Both the position numbers and the translations under genes were made by a program. A model generated the notes under the pieces. The model ran no database searches. It was not told the DNA's origin and was given only the letters and a program-made list of their open reading frames with translations. A stretch of 64,000 nt of DNA from Planctomycetaceae bacterium (GTDB taxonomy: Bacteria > Planctomycetota > Planctomycetia > Pirellulales > Pirellulaceae). The stretch lies in the NCBI GenBank assembly GCA_020638975.1, contig JACKHN010000011.1:62001-126000 (forward strand), in the 5' to 3' direction. This document shows, one piece after another, positions 8,115 through 16,915 of this stretch (positions within the stretch are counted from its first letter, which is position 1; each line of letters opens with the position of its first letter).

Positions 8115-9365
8115 ATGTTTAGCAACCTGAATTCGACGGCGGTTAATGAGCTATTTCGAGACGCTTGTAAGCTTGGAGAGGCCAATCTGAAGATGCAGCA
8201 GGACCTGTTTGTGGGGTGGTCACGACTGTGGCCTGGGCTGTCGGGACGAGTCATGAGTACATCGACTCCGTTCGCAGAAGTGCGCGGTCAGTGGGCGGAT
8301 ACGCTCGAAGATCTCGCTCAGAAGCAGCGAGCGATTGTTGATCAACAGTTCGATTTTGCTCGGAAGGCAATTGGATTGACGTTCGGGTCGACCGAGAAGG
8401 CGGCAGCGCCGGGCGTGACGACAGAGCCTAAGGCCCCGAAAGCCAAAGCAGCAGCTTGCGAGGCGTCGTCAGTGCCGCCCGCAGCCACTGCACCGACCGT
8501 CAAGCCGCCAGCCCCGGTCGAGTCGGGCAGGCCTTACATCAGCGGTACGCAGAATATCGTCCAGAAGGTCGCGGTGGTCACGGGTGCTGCAAGCGGCATC
8601 GGTGAAGCGGTTGCTCGTGAACTGGCGCACCGCGGCGCTAAGGCAGTGATGCTGGTAGACCGGAGTGACCACGCGATTGCCTTGGCAAGTGCAATCAATG
8701 AAGCCGAAGGCCGCGAGGTCGCGATTGCTCAAGTCGGTGACACGACCGACGCAGCGTTCCGTAAGCGTGTTTTCAACGAAGCTGCCGAGAAATATGGCAT
8801 CGTCTCCATTTGCGTGCCTGCAGCGGGGATCACTCGCGACGCGCTGTCGGTCCGCATTGACAAGGAAACAGGCAAGGCCGAGTTGTACCCCGTCGAGACG
8901 TTCCGCCAAGTGACTGAGGTCAACCTGATCGCACCGATCTATTGGGCGATCGAGATGGTTGCTCGAATCGCTGAGGATCGGCGTGAACGTGGACTGAAAC
9001 GCTGGGAACCTGAGGAGAAAATTCAAGGAGCCGTTGTTTTTCTGGGTTCTGTCTCTTCGCAGGGCAATAAAGGTCAGATTTCCTATGCGGTCGCCAAGGC
9101 TGGACTCGAGGGCGCGGCAGCGACCTTGACGAAAGAAGCCATTTTTCATGGCGTGCGCTGCGGAGTGATTCATCCTGGATTTACCGATACGCCAATGGCA
9201 AAAGCATTGGGACAGGAGTTCCTGGACAAGTACGTCTTGCCCTACACACAACTCCGTCGTCTCATCCGCCCAGAAGAGATCGCCGATGCCATCTGCTTCA
9301 TGATCTCCAACTCGGCGGTCAGCGGCGAGTTGTGGGCGGACGCAGGATGGCATCCACCAGCCTAG
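8115..9365 (+). CDS. Phasin domain fused to a short-chain dehydrogenase (3-ketoacyl-CoA reductase-like)
   Basis: A 416-residue two-domain protein; the ATG at 8115 follows AGGAG. Residues 1-92 are a helical phasin-like domain clearly related to the phasin at 10206 (shared EANxKxQQD and LWPG blocks). Residues 93-148 are an Ala/Pro/Lys-rich linker. Residues 150-416 are a Rossmann-fold SDR with TGAASGIG (156-163), a catalytic Tyr324/Lys328 pair (SYAVAKAG) and the usual PG after strand 6. FabG/PhaB-like SDRs reduce 3-ketoacyl thioesters. The fusion would place such a reductase on PHA granules; that is inference. An alternative substrate such as another 3-keto compound is possible. Confidence 0.85.
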   Translation: MFSNLNSTAVNELFRDACKLGEANLKMQQDLFVGWSRLWPGLSGRVMSTSTPFAEVRGQWADTLEDLAQKQRAIVDQQFDFARKAIGLTFGSTEKAAAPGVTTEPKAPKAKAAACEASSVPPAATAPTVKPPAPVESGRPYISGTQNIVQKVAVVTGAASGIGEAVARELAHRGAKAVMLVDRSDHAIALASAINEAEGREVAIAQVGDTTDAAFRKRVFNEAAEKYGIVSICVPAAGITRDALSVRIDKETGKAELYPVETFRQVTEVNLIAPIYWAIEMVARIAEDRRERGLKRWEPEEKIQGAVVFLGSVSSQGNKGQISYAVAKAGLEGAAATLTKEAIFHGVRCGVIHPGFTDTPMAKALGQEFLDKYVLPYTQLRRLIRPEEIADAICFMISNSAVSGELWADAGWHPPA

Positions 9366-9386
9366 GAACTTTCAGCCCATGAACGA

Positions 9387-9434
9387 AGCGGCGTATTCGC
9401 GGACTCCTCACAGGGGGCGGCGAAATACGCCGCT
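9387..9434. repeat. Intergenic hairpin between convergent genes (AGCGGCGTATT type)
   Basis: AGCGGCGTATTCGC (9387-9400) pairs with GCGAAATACGCCGCT (9420-9434) with one bulged base. It separates the phasin-reductase gene from convergent phaR and reaches into the phaR stop codon, so it may terminate both transcripts. Confidence 0.6.
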
Positions 9435-9939
9435 ATTCTTTCTTGGACTCCAATTGACGAAGCCGTTCCTCAAGTTCTTGGATGCGATCGGCAAGCGTGT
9501 TATCAACACTAGCTGGGACTTCTCGCTGGGCTTTGGGCTCCGCAGGAAGCTTGGGTGCGATCCCGTCGAGCCACGCCTTCATCCAATGTATCGGTTGTGT
9601 CAGTGGAGTCGCAGCGCTGTGGCGTTGCAGGTAGTCGAGGTACGTCAGGGAGTGCCGGAAGTAGTCTCTAAGGAAATCCGACATTGCGTCGTTCGACCGA
9701 ACGATGAAGTGCAGCATATCCGAAGGGAACAACGACATCTTCTCCGGTTGTCGCTCCATGATGATCTGAGTCAGCACGGCGCGAGTAAGATCCTCGCCGG
9801 ATTGGCTATCGCGAATCTCCACCGTTTCGCCGCCCAGGACCATGTCTTCGATTTCCTGCAGCGACACGTACTGGCTCGTATTTCGAGCGTAGTACCGGCG
9901 GTTCGGGTAACGCTTTATTTGGATCGGATCACCGGCCAT
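9433..9939 (-). CDS. phaR: PhaR, PHA accumulation regulator
   Basis: A 168-residue DNA-binding regulator. The N-terminal 65 residues (IKRYPNRRYYARNTSQYVSL, then GGETVEIRDSQSGEDLTRAVLTQI) are the highly conserved PHB/PHA accumulation regulator DNA-binding domain. The C-terminal 40 residues form a short coiled coil. PhaR proteins sense PHA polymer and release phasin-gene operators when granules form. Its position between the phasin-reductase and the phasin gene, with three TGCTGCA-type boxes close by, fits that role. It is read divergently from the phasin gene. Confidence 0.93.
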   Translation of the reverse strand: MAGDPIQIKRYPNRRYYARNTSQYVSLQEIEDMVLGGETVEIRDSQSGEDLTRAVLTQIIMERQPEKMSLFPSDMLHFIVRSNDAMSDFLRDYFRHSLTYLDYLQRHSAATPLTQPIHWMKAWLDGIAPKLPAEPKAQREVPASVDNTLADRIQELEERLRQLESKKE

Positions 9940-10007
9940 TCCGTCAGCTCCAGATGTGTGTTGCCTGAATTCATTGTAGCGACTTTTAGTGCATTTGCAG
10001 TGCTGAA

Positions 10008-10020
10008 TGCTGCAACTGCG
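10008..10020 (+). promoter_or_regulatory. Candidate PhaR operator, second box
   Basis: TGCTGCAACTGCG shares TGCTGCA-N2-TGC with the boxes at 8022 and 10087. The longer 11-mer GAATGCTGCAA (10005-10015) is identical to 8019-8029. It lies in the phaR-phasin divergent region. Confidence 0.55.
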
Positions 10021-10086
10021 TCGATGTTTCCGGTTCTAGATGGGAAACGTTGGTTATTGGTAGCGTTATGACGGAAAATAAAATGA

Positions 10087-10099
10087 CGCAAATGCAGCA
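10087..10099 (-). promoter_or_regulatory. Candidate PhaR operator, third box
   Basis: On the minus strand this reads TGCTGCATTTGCG, matching the other two boxes. It lies just ahead of a weak GG-N10-GC site (10104-10118, with AAGC at -12) that might drive the phasin gene. I do not list that weak site as a promoter. Confidence 0.5.
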
Positions 10100-10205
10100 A
10101 TTGTGGATTGACTAAAGCCAAGGAAGGCCGACAATACTAGATGACAGGCACCGGTGTAACGTGCCTAAGTGATGCCAATTTCTGATTTTCCAAGGAGAAA
10201 GAGCA

Positions 10206-10637
10206 ATGTCTACGCAAACAGCCACCGATTTGTACGGGACGGTCCTTCAGAACATGCGGAATGCTGCGGAAGCGAACGTCAAGCTGCAACAGGACATGTT
10301 TCGCCAGTGGTCGACTCTGTGGCCAGGATTTCCGAGTCCACAGTCAGCTTGGCTGGAAAAAGTACGCGATTTTCAGCACCAGTGGGCGAACACCGTCTCC
10401 GACCTGGCACGCAAGCACCGCGATGTGCTCGATAAGCAATACCAGGCCGCGTTGGAATCGCTTGAAGAAGCATTGCGTCTTGGCGAGTCGAGCAATCCGG
10501 AGGAGTTTCGCCGCCGCACCGAGCAGCTCTGCCGCAAGACGCTCGATTGCATGCGAGAAGTCTCTGAAACGCAGATGAAGGAGTTTCAAGAAGCCGCCAG
10601 CAAGTGGACCGAGTTGGCAACCAAGGTCGGGTCCTAA
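10206..10637 (+). CDS. Phasin (PHA granule-associated protein)
   Basis: A 143-residue, all-helical amphipathic protein rich in Glu, Gln, Lys and Ala. It is homologous over its first 90 residues to the N-terminal domain of the fusion at 8115 (NAAEANVKLQQDMF, LWPGF). An AAGGAGA box precedes the ATG at 10206. Phasins coat PHA granules and control their number and size. The gene lies divergently from phaR with candidate PhaR boxes in between, and upstream of the nifJ operon, which has its own sigma-54 promoter. Confidence 0.85.
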   Translation: MSTQTATDLYGTVLQNMRNAAEANVKLQQDMFRQWSTLWPGFPSPQSAWLEKVRDFQHQWANTVSDLARKHRDVLDKQYQAALESLEEALRLGESSNPEEFRRRTEQLCRKTLDCMREVSETQMKEFQEAASKWTELATKVGS

Positions 10638-10695
10638 GACTCGGCTGGCAGTTTCGAGACGACTGGCGGTACCTGTTGACCCCGATTGGACTGAC

Positions 10696-10711
10696 TGGCT
10701 CGGTAATTGCA
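10696..10711 (+). promoter_or_regulatory. Sigma-54 promoter for the nifJ operon
   Basis: TGGCTCGGTAATTGCA differs from the consensus TGGCAC-N5-TTGCA by one base at the conserved positions. GG is at 10697-10698 and GC at 10709-10710. The predicted start near 10722 is about 88 bp ahead of the GTG start at 10810. Confidence 0.78.
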
Positions 10712-10809
10712 GTACGCATAACAAGTCCCTCTGACTCTTCAGGCAGTCGGGCGAGTTGGTTGTCGCTGCGGCGGCACTATTACCAGAACTGATACAGCAG
10801 GAGTCCAAG

Positions 10810-13800
10810 GTGAGTCAGCAGAAATACGTCACGGTTGATGGGAACGAAGCCGCCGCCTATATCGCGCATCAGACAAACGAAGTAATCGCGATCTATCCAA
10901 TTACGCCCGCCTCGACGATGGGCGAGTTGTCTGATGCGTGGTCGGCTCAGCGACGGCGGAACATCTTCGGGACGGTTCCCGATGTGATCGAGATGCAAAG
11001 CGAAGGCGGTGCTGCCGGGGCGGTGCATGGAGCGTTGCAGGCCGGCGCGCTGACGACCACATTCACGGCGTCGCAGGGCCTGCTCTTGATGATCCCGAAC
11101 ATGTACAAGATCGCCGGCGAATTGCTGCCGACGGTCTTTCACATTTCGGCGCGAGCTTTGGCGACTCACGCTCTTTCTATCTTTGGCGATCACAGTGACG
11201 TGATGTCGGTGCGGCAGACGGGCTGGGCGATGTTGGCTTCGAATTCGGTTCAGGAAGCTCAGGACTTGGCCTTGATCGCTCAATCGGCGACGCTTCGATC
11301 GCGAGTGCCGTTCGTGCACTTCTTCGACGGGTTTCGGACATCCCACGAAGTAAACAAAATCTCGCAGCTTTCTGCCGCCAATGTGCGGGCGATGATCGAT
11401 GATGATCTGATTCGAGCACATCGTGACCGAGCCATGGATCCCGATCGGCCTGTCTTGCGCGGTACCGCACAGAACCCTGACGTGTTCTTTCAGGCTCGTG
11501 AGGCAGCGAATTCATACTACGATGCTTTACCAAACATCGTCCAAGAAACGATGAACGAGTTTGCTAAGTTGACAGGTCGCGAGTATCGCCTGTTCGAGTA
11601 CGTCGGAGCCGACGATGCCGATCGTGTGATTGTGATAATGGGCTCAGGTGCGGGTGCGACGGAGGAAGCCGTTGAAAGACTAATGGCCGACGGCGAGAAG
11701 GTTGGCTTGCTCAAAGTTCGTTTATACCGACCATTCGACACGGAGGCATTCGTTACGGCCTTGCCGCCGTCAGTGCGGCGAATCGCTGTGCTCGATCGGA
11801 CTAAGGAGCCAGGTGCGATTGGCGAGCCGCTGTATCAAGATGTAGTTGCCGCGCTAGTGGAGACCGGTCGCCTGGCGACCTGCCCCACGGTGATCGGAGG
11901 ACGATATGGCTTGTCGTCGAAGGAATACACACCGGCGATGGCAGCCCGGGTGTTCGAGGAGTTGAATGCCGAAAAACCGAAGCGGCACTTTACGATTGGG
12001 ATCATCGACGACGTAACGCATCTCAGCTTGAAATGGGATCCTGAGTTTTCGACAGAAGCGGACGATGTTACGCGAGCCGTGTTTTACGGATTAGGCAGCG
12101 ACGGCACGGTTGGTGCGAGCAAGAACTCCGTCAAGATCATCGGCGAGAACACACCGATGTTTGCTCAGGGCTACTTCGTGTACGACTCGAAGAAGGCAGG
12201 ATCGGTCACAGTGTCGCATGTGCGGTTCAGTCCGCGCCCGATCAACTCAACTTACTTGATCGATCGTGCCAGCTTCGTAGCGTGTCATCAATTTCATTTC
12301 CTCGAGCGAATCGATGTGCTCCAGACGGCGGAACGCGGCGCCACCTTCTTACTGAACAGCCCTTACGGTCCCGATGAAGTCTGGGACAAACTGCCGCAAG
12401 AGATGCAGCAGGTGATCATCGACAAGAAGTTGAAGTTCTATGTTGTCGATGCGCTGAAAGTCGCACGCGAGACGGAGATGGGAGTGCGGATCAATACGAT
12501 CATGCAGACTTGCTTCTTTGCCCTGGCGGGCGTCTTGCCTCGTGATCAGGCCATCGAGCAAATCAAAGAAACGATTCGCAAGACGTACGGCAAACGCGGC
12601 GAATCAATCTTGCGACGCAACTTCGCGGCGGTTGATGCCGCCATCGCGGACCTGCACGAAGTTCACGTGCCGGATCAAGTCACCAGCGACACCCGTCGCG
12701 TTCCTGCTGTCGCATCAGGCAGTTCCGACTTCGTTCAACGTGTTACGTCGATGCTACTAGACGGGCGCGGCGACTTGTTGCCGGTCAGTGCCTTGCCCGT
12801 TGATGGCACGTTCCCGACGAATACTGCGAAGGTCGAGAAGCGAAGTATCGCTCATGAGATACCGATTTGGGATCCCAAGATCTGTATCGCGTGCGGATTA
12901 TGCACGTTGGTTTGCCCGCACGCCGCGATTCGCTCGAAGGCGTATCCCGAGACAGCCTTGAACGGCGTGCCGGAGGGATTCCTGTCGCAACCGTGGAAAG
13001 GCAAAGAGCTGACGGATCACTTGCTGACGATTCAAGTCGCGCCCGAAGATTGCACAGGTTGCGGCGTGTGTGTCGATGTATGTCCGGCGAAGAGTAAGGA
13101 ATCCGTCAAACACAAAGCGATCAACATGGAACCGAAGCTTGACCACCTTGATCGCGAGCGAGCCAACTTCGAGTACTTCCTAGAAATTCCCGAGTTGGAT
13201 CGCACGCAAGCCAAGCTCGATACCGTGAAGGGCTCGCAGTTGCTACAGCCGCTGTTCGAGTTCTCCGGAGCGTGTGCTGGCTGCGGAGAAACGCCCTATC
13301 TGAAACTGATGAGCCAACTGTATGGTGATCGCGCGTTGATTGCCAACGCAACCGGTTGTTCGTCGATCTACGGCGGCAATCTGCCGACGACGCCATGGAG
13401 CACGAACGCTGAGGGACGCGGCCCAACGTGGAATAACTCGCTGTTCGAAGACAATGCAGAATTCGGGCTGGGGCTGCGACTGGCGTTGGATCAGAAACGT
13501 GAATATGCCGAGTATCTGCTGCGAGAGTTGGCAACCGGTGTGGGCGAAGAACTCGTAACTTCGCTATTGACCGCTTCGCAAAAAGATGAGGCCGAGATTC
13601 GACAACAGCGTGAGCGAGTGACTCAATTAAAACAGCGACTCGAACACTCGATTGATCCTTCGGCAAGCAAGCTGGCGGCGATTGCAGACGTGCTCGTCAA
13701 CCGAAGTGTCTGGATTGTCGGTGGCGATGGCTGGGCGTACGACATCGGCTTCGGGGGACTCGACCATGTGCTGACCACGGGACGCGACGTGAACGTCTTG

Positions 13801-14382
13801 GTGCTCGACACGGGAGTCTACTCCAATACTGGCGGGCAAGCATCGAAAGCGACACCTCGTGCCGCCGTGGCCAAGTTCGCGGCGAGCGGTAAGCCGTCAC
13901 GCAAAAAGGATTTCGGGATGCTGGCCGTTTCGTACGGCAACGTCTACGTCGCGCAGATCGCCATGGGCAGCAACCCGGCTCAAGCCGTGCGGGCTTTCCG
14001 CGAGGCCGAGTCGTATCGCGGCCCGTCACTCATTCTTGCCTACAGTCACTGTATCGCTCACGGCATCAATATGACGACTGCAATGACGCATCAGAAAGAC
14101 GTTGTGCAGACCGGCTTCTGGCCGCTATTTCGTTACGACCCTCGCGACGCGCATGCAGGCGAGCATCCCTTCCACTTGGACAGCCGCAAGCCCACCAAGC
14201 GGTTCAAAGATCTCGCGGCGCAGGAGGGACGATTTGCCATGTTGGCCAGGACGGACCCACAACATGCGGAACACCTGTTTGCCCTGGCGCAACAAGACAT
14301 CGATGACCAGTGGCATTATTACGAACAGATGGCGGGATTCGAACGAAACATTTCGGATCAATTCGAGGAGACCGAAGCATGA
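10810..14382 (+). CDS. nifJ: Pyruvate:ferredoxin/flavodoxin oxidoreductase, single-chain
   Basis: A 1190-residue enzyme converting pyruvate, CoA and oxidised ferredoxin or flavodoxin to acetyl-CoA, CO2 and the reduced carrier. The GTG at 10810 with AGGAG six bases upstream is preferred over the ATG at 10756; it gives the normal family length and the N-terminus YVTVDGNEAAAYIAHQTNE. Two 4Fe-4S motifs, CIACGLCTLVCP (about residue 692) and CTGCGVCVDVCP (about 748), are followed by the third cluster segment CAGCGETPY (about 822) and the thiamine-diphosphate site GDGWAYDIGFGG (about 972). The enzyme is oxygen-sensitive in most organisms, implying low-oxygen use. It is the first gene of a six-gene operon. 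Confidence 0.95.
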   Translation: MSQQKYVTVDGNEAAAYIAHQTNEVIAIYPITPASTMGELSDAWSAQRRRNIFGTVPDVIEMQSEGGAAGAVHGALQAGALTTTFTASQGLLLMIPNMYKIAGELLPTVFHISARALATHALSIFGDHSDVMSVRQTGWAMLASNSVQEAQDLALIAQSATLRSRVPFVHFFDGFRTSHEVNKISQLSAANVRAMIDDDLIRAHRDRAMDPDRPVLRGTAQNPDVFFQAREAANSYYDALPNIVQETMNEFAKLTGREYRLFEYVGADDADRVIVIMGSGAGATEEAVERLMADGEKVGLLKVRLYRPFDTEAFVTALPPSVRRIAVLDRTKEPGAIGEPLYQDVVAALVETGRLATCPTVIGGRYGLSSKEYTPAMAARVFEELNAEKPKRHFTIGIIDDVTHLSLKWDPEFSTEADDVTRAVFYGLGSDGTVGASKNSVKIIGENTPMFAQGYFVYDSKKAGSVTVSHVRFSPRPINSTYLIDRASFVACHQFHFLERIDVLQTAERGATFLLNSPYGPDEVWDKLPQEMQQVIIDKKLKFYVVDALKVARETEMGVRINTIMQTCFFALAGVLPRDQAIEQIKETIRKTYGKRGESILRRNFAAVDAAIADLHEVHVPDQVTSDTRRVPAVASGSSDFVQRVTSMLLDGRGDLLPVSALPVDGTFPTNTAKVEKRSIAHEIPIWDPKICIACGLCTLVCPHAAIRSKAYPETALNGVPEGFLSQPWKGKELTDHLLTIQVAPEDCTGCGVCVDVCPAKSKESVKHKAINMEPKLDHLDRERANFEYFLEIPELDRTQAKLDTVKGSQLLQPLFEFSGACAGCGETPYLKLMSQLYGDRALIANATGCSSIYGGNLPTTPWSTNAEGRGPTWNNSLFEDNAEFGLGLRLALDQKREYAEYLLRELATGVGEELVTSLLTASQKDEAEIRQQRERVTQLKQRLEHSIDPSASKLAAIADVLVNRSVWIVGGDGWAYDIGFGGLDHVLTTGRDVNVLVLDTGVYSNTGGQASKATPRAAVAKFAASGKPSRKKDFGMLAVSYGNVYVAQIAMGSNPAQAVRAFREAESYRGPSLILAYSHCIAHGINMTTAMTHQKDVVQTGFWPLFRYDPRDAHAGEHPFHLDSRKPTKRFKDLAAQEGRFAMLARTDPQHAEHLFALAQQDIDDQWHYYEQMAGFERNISDQFEETEA

Positions 14383-15404
14383 GCGTTGATCTGAGCACTT
14401 ACTATCTTGGCCTGAAGCTGAAGAACCCGCTTGGCGTCGCGGCATGTCCGCCGTTGACCGGCAACCTCGATATGCTGCGACGATTGGAAGAGGCGGGCGC
14501 GTCCGTGGCGGTGTTACCGTCGCTGTTCGAAGAGCAGATCGAACACGACGAGTTGGAGTTCAATCGGTTGTTCGAGTACCAATCGGAATCGTTTGCCGAA
14601 GCACTCACTCACTTTCCCGTACTCCAAGAGTACAACACGGGGCCGCGGGACTACTTGAAGCACATTGAAGCGGCCAAGCAAGCAGTCTCGATTCCGATCA
14701 TCGGCAGCCTAAATGGCTCTTCCACCGGCGGTTGGATTCGTTATGCGAGAATGATCGAAGAAGCGGGTGCCGACGCCCTCGAGTTGAATATCTACTTCGT
14801 TCCCACTGATTCCGATATGACCTCGGCCGACGTCGAACGGCGATACATCGATCTGGTTGCGAAAGTGCGGCAATCGGTGGCGCTGCCCTTGGCGGTCAAG
14901 ATCGGACCGAACTTCACGAGTCTGCCGAACTTTGCCCAGCATCTTGTTGCGGCTGGCGCCGATGGCCTCGTTCTGTTCAATCGTTATGTGGAAGCTGACA
15001 TCGATCTCGATACGCTGCAAATGAAACCCGATCTTATTCTGAGCAACCGGCACGAAGCCCGCGTGCCCATTCGCTGGATTGCGATCTTGCGTGACCAGCT
15101 GAAGTCGTCCCTCGCCGCAACGAGTGGGGTCCATCGCATGCAAGGTGCATTGAAGCTGCTCTTGGCCGGAGCGGACGTCACGATGATGGCCAGCGTTTTG
15201 TTGATGAAGGGTCCGACGATGTTGACCACCATCCTCGAGGAAATGCATGCGTGGCTTGAGGAGCATGAGTACGAATCGGTCGAGCAGATGAAGGGCAGCA
15301 TGAGCCGCGGCAATTGTCCGGACCCCAGCGCATTGGAACGAGCCAACTATATGAAGGCGTTGACGAACTATACGATGGAGCATCCCGCGCCGCCGAGCCC
15401 TTGA
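14379..15404 (+). CDS. Dihydroorotate dehydrogenase-like flavoprotein coupled to nifJ
   Basis: A 341-residue TIM-barrel protein of the DHODH-like family. Start ATG at 14379 overlaps the nifJ stop (ATGA), so translation is probably coupled. The N-terminus YYLGLKLKNPLGVAACPPLT and the segment GADALELNIYF match the FMN-binding barrel. Such proteins often accompany nifJ and are probably not the pyrimidine enzyme; they are thought to be oxidoreductases using reduced ferredoxin or flavin, but the substrate is unknown. No 4Fe-4S motif is present in this chain. Confidence 0.8.
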   Translation: MSVDLSTYYLGLKLKNPLGVAACPPLTGNLDMLRRLEEAGASVAVLPSLFEEQIEHDELEFNRLFEYQSESFAEALTHFPVLQEYNTGPRDYLKHIEAAKQAVSIPIIGSLNGSSTGGWIRYARMIEEAGADALELNIYFVPTDSDMTSADVERRYIDLVAKVRQSVALPLAVKIGPNFTSLPNFAQHLVAAGADGLVLFNRYVEADIDLDTLQMKPDLILSNRHEARVPIRWIAILRDQLKSSLAATSGVHRMQGALKLLLAGADVTMMASVLLMKGPTMLTTILEEMHAWLEEHEYESVEQMKGSMSRGNCPDPSALERANYMKALTNYTMEHPAPPSP

Positions 15405-15408
15405 GACG

Positions 15409-16872
15409 ATGCCTGAACAAGAACACAACTCGAACTCTCTTGATCCGTTCTTCCAGCCGTTCGTGGAACATTGGGCGACGTGCGTGCAACAAGCCAACGA
15501 TGCGACCAAGAAGATGTTCGGCGGCTTTGAAGGTAGCCCTGATCCTCGCGCCTGGCGACGACAATGGTTTGATACGCTCAGCGGGAACACCGACAGCTAT
15601 TTGCGTAGCCCACCGTTCCTGCGAGTGATGAAGGCACACATCGAGGCGTTGATTCAAGCGAAGCGACGGATGAACGAACTGCAAGCGTCGGGAGTCCGTG
15701 TCGGTGGAGCGACTGTCAGCGATCCGAAGACATTCGAGGATCGACTGGCAATGCTGGAGAAGGCGTTGCACTTGCGATTAGCGAAACTCGAACAACGCAT
15801 GGACGCCATCGCGAATCAGCCGGTTGCGCCAATCGAGGCGGACGGCTGGGATCGATTTCTAGAAGCCTTGCAGATTCCGCGAGCTAAGCCAGAACTGACG
15901 ATGGGTACCACACCGCACGAGGTGGTGTATCAAGAGGGCACTCTGCGATTATTGCGGTACTGTAATGACAAGGTCACATTTGCTGAGCCAATTCTGATCT
16001 GCTTCGCGCTCGTGAATCGGCCGTACGTATTGGATTTGCAGGGTGATCGAAGTGTGGTTCGTCAGTTACTTGATCGTGGCTTCGATGTCTATCTGATTGA
16101 CTGGGGCACTCCTACGGACGCCGACTGTACGTTGCGACTGGAGGATTATGTATGCGGGCGCTTGAAGAATGTGACTGAGTTCGTCTGTAAAGACACTGGA
16201 AGCACGCAACTGAATCTGCTCGGCTACTGCATGGGTGGAACGTTATCGGCTATGTTCACCGCTCTGTATCAAGAACGCATCCGCAATTTGATTTTGCTTG
16301 CAACTCCCATCGATTTCAGCGGCGACGAAGGAATGCTGAACCTGTGGGCTCGCGAAGAGTACTTTGACGTTGATAGGTTGATTGACGCTTATGGCAACTG
16401 CCCGGGTGAGTTCCTGCAATACTGCTTTCAGTTGATGAAGCCTGTGCAAAACATTGCGGAGAAGTACCTTACGTTTTGTGAGCGATTAGATGATGATTCA
16501 TTTCTGGATAATTTCTTTGCCATGGAACGATGGGCCAGCGACAGCATTCCAGTCGCCGGCGAGACGTTTCGCGAGTACGTCAAAAAACTGTATCAACAGA
16601 ACCAATTGATAAAAGGCGAGATGTCGATTGGCAATCAAGCAGTGAAACTTGACGCGATTATATGCCCGCTGTTGTTGTTGGTTGCAGAGCATGACCACTT
16701 GGTTCCACCAAGTTCCACATTGGCCCTTGAGAAACGGGTAAGTTCGAAGCACGTAGAATCGATGTCAATCAACGCGGGACACATTGGTCTGGCGGTAAGT
16801 ACCAAGGCACATCGCCAGTTGTGGCCCAAAGCGGCGAATTGGATCGCAGATCATTCGACGGCGAAGTCGTAG
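15409..16872 (+). CDS. phaC: PhaE-like domain fused to class III PHA synthase PhaC
   Basis: A 487-residue PHA synthase. Residues 1-145 resemble the helical PhaE subunit (SPPFLRVMKAHIEALIQAK, then a coiled coil MLEKALHLRLAKLEQRMD). Residues 150-487 are the alpha/beta-hydrolase synthase with lipase-like box GYCMGG (Cys274), Asp429 (EHDHLVPP) and His458 (NAGHIGL), the complete catalytic triad. Class III enzymes normally use separate PhaE and PhaC; here both are in one chain. It starts four bases after the DHODH-like gene. A second, separate phaE-like/phaC pair is at 43132-44588. Confidence 0.88.
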   Translation: MPEQEHNSNSLDPFFQPFVEHWATCVQQANDATKKMFGGFEGSPDPRAWRRQWFDTLSGNTDSYLRSPPFLRVMKAHIEALIQAKRRMNELQASGVRVGGATVSDPKTFEDRLAMLEKALHLRLAKLEQRMDAIANQPVAPIEADGWDRFLEALQIPRAKPELTMGTTPHEVVYQEGTLRLLRYCNDKVTFAEPILICFALVNRPYVLDLQGDRSVVRQLLDRGFDVYLIDWGTPTDADCTLRLEDYVCGRLKNVTEFVCKDTGSTQLNLLGYCMGGTLSAMFTALYQERIRNLILLATPIDFSGDEGMLNLWAREEYFDVDRLIDAYGNCPGEFLQYCFQLMKPVQNIAEKYLTFCERLDDDSFLDNFFAMERWASDSIPVAGETFREYVKKLYQQNQLIKGEMSIGNQAVKLDAIICPLLLLVAEHDHLVPPSSTLALEKRVSSKHVESMSINAGHIGLAVSTKAHRQLWPKAANWIADHSTAKS

Positions 16873-16915
16873 TGTTGTGTAGCAGGAGTCGTGAGAGCTA
16901 GGAACGGGATACATT

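Noticed and set aside
8469..9353. 294-codon antisense ORF under the phasin-reductase gene
   Set aside because: Shadow of a coding region with strong codon bias; no domain and no RBS. Similar long antisense ORFs at 14709-15590, 18478-19437 and 49728-50417 are rejected for the same reason.
10104..10118. Possible sigma-54 promoter for the phasin gene (TGG...AAGC)
   Set aside because: GG and GC are correctly spaced, but -12 reads AAGC instead of TTGC. Not strong enough to list with the others; it is mentioned only in the PhaR-box entry.
10163..10177. Minus-strand site TGGCAT...AGGC that could drive phaR
   Set aside because: It has GG-N10-GC but AGGC at -12 and lies more than 220 bp upstream of phaR; probably chance.
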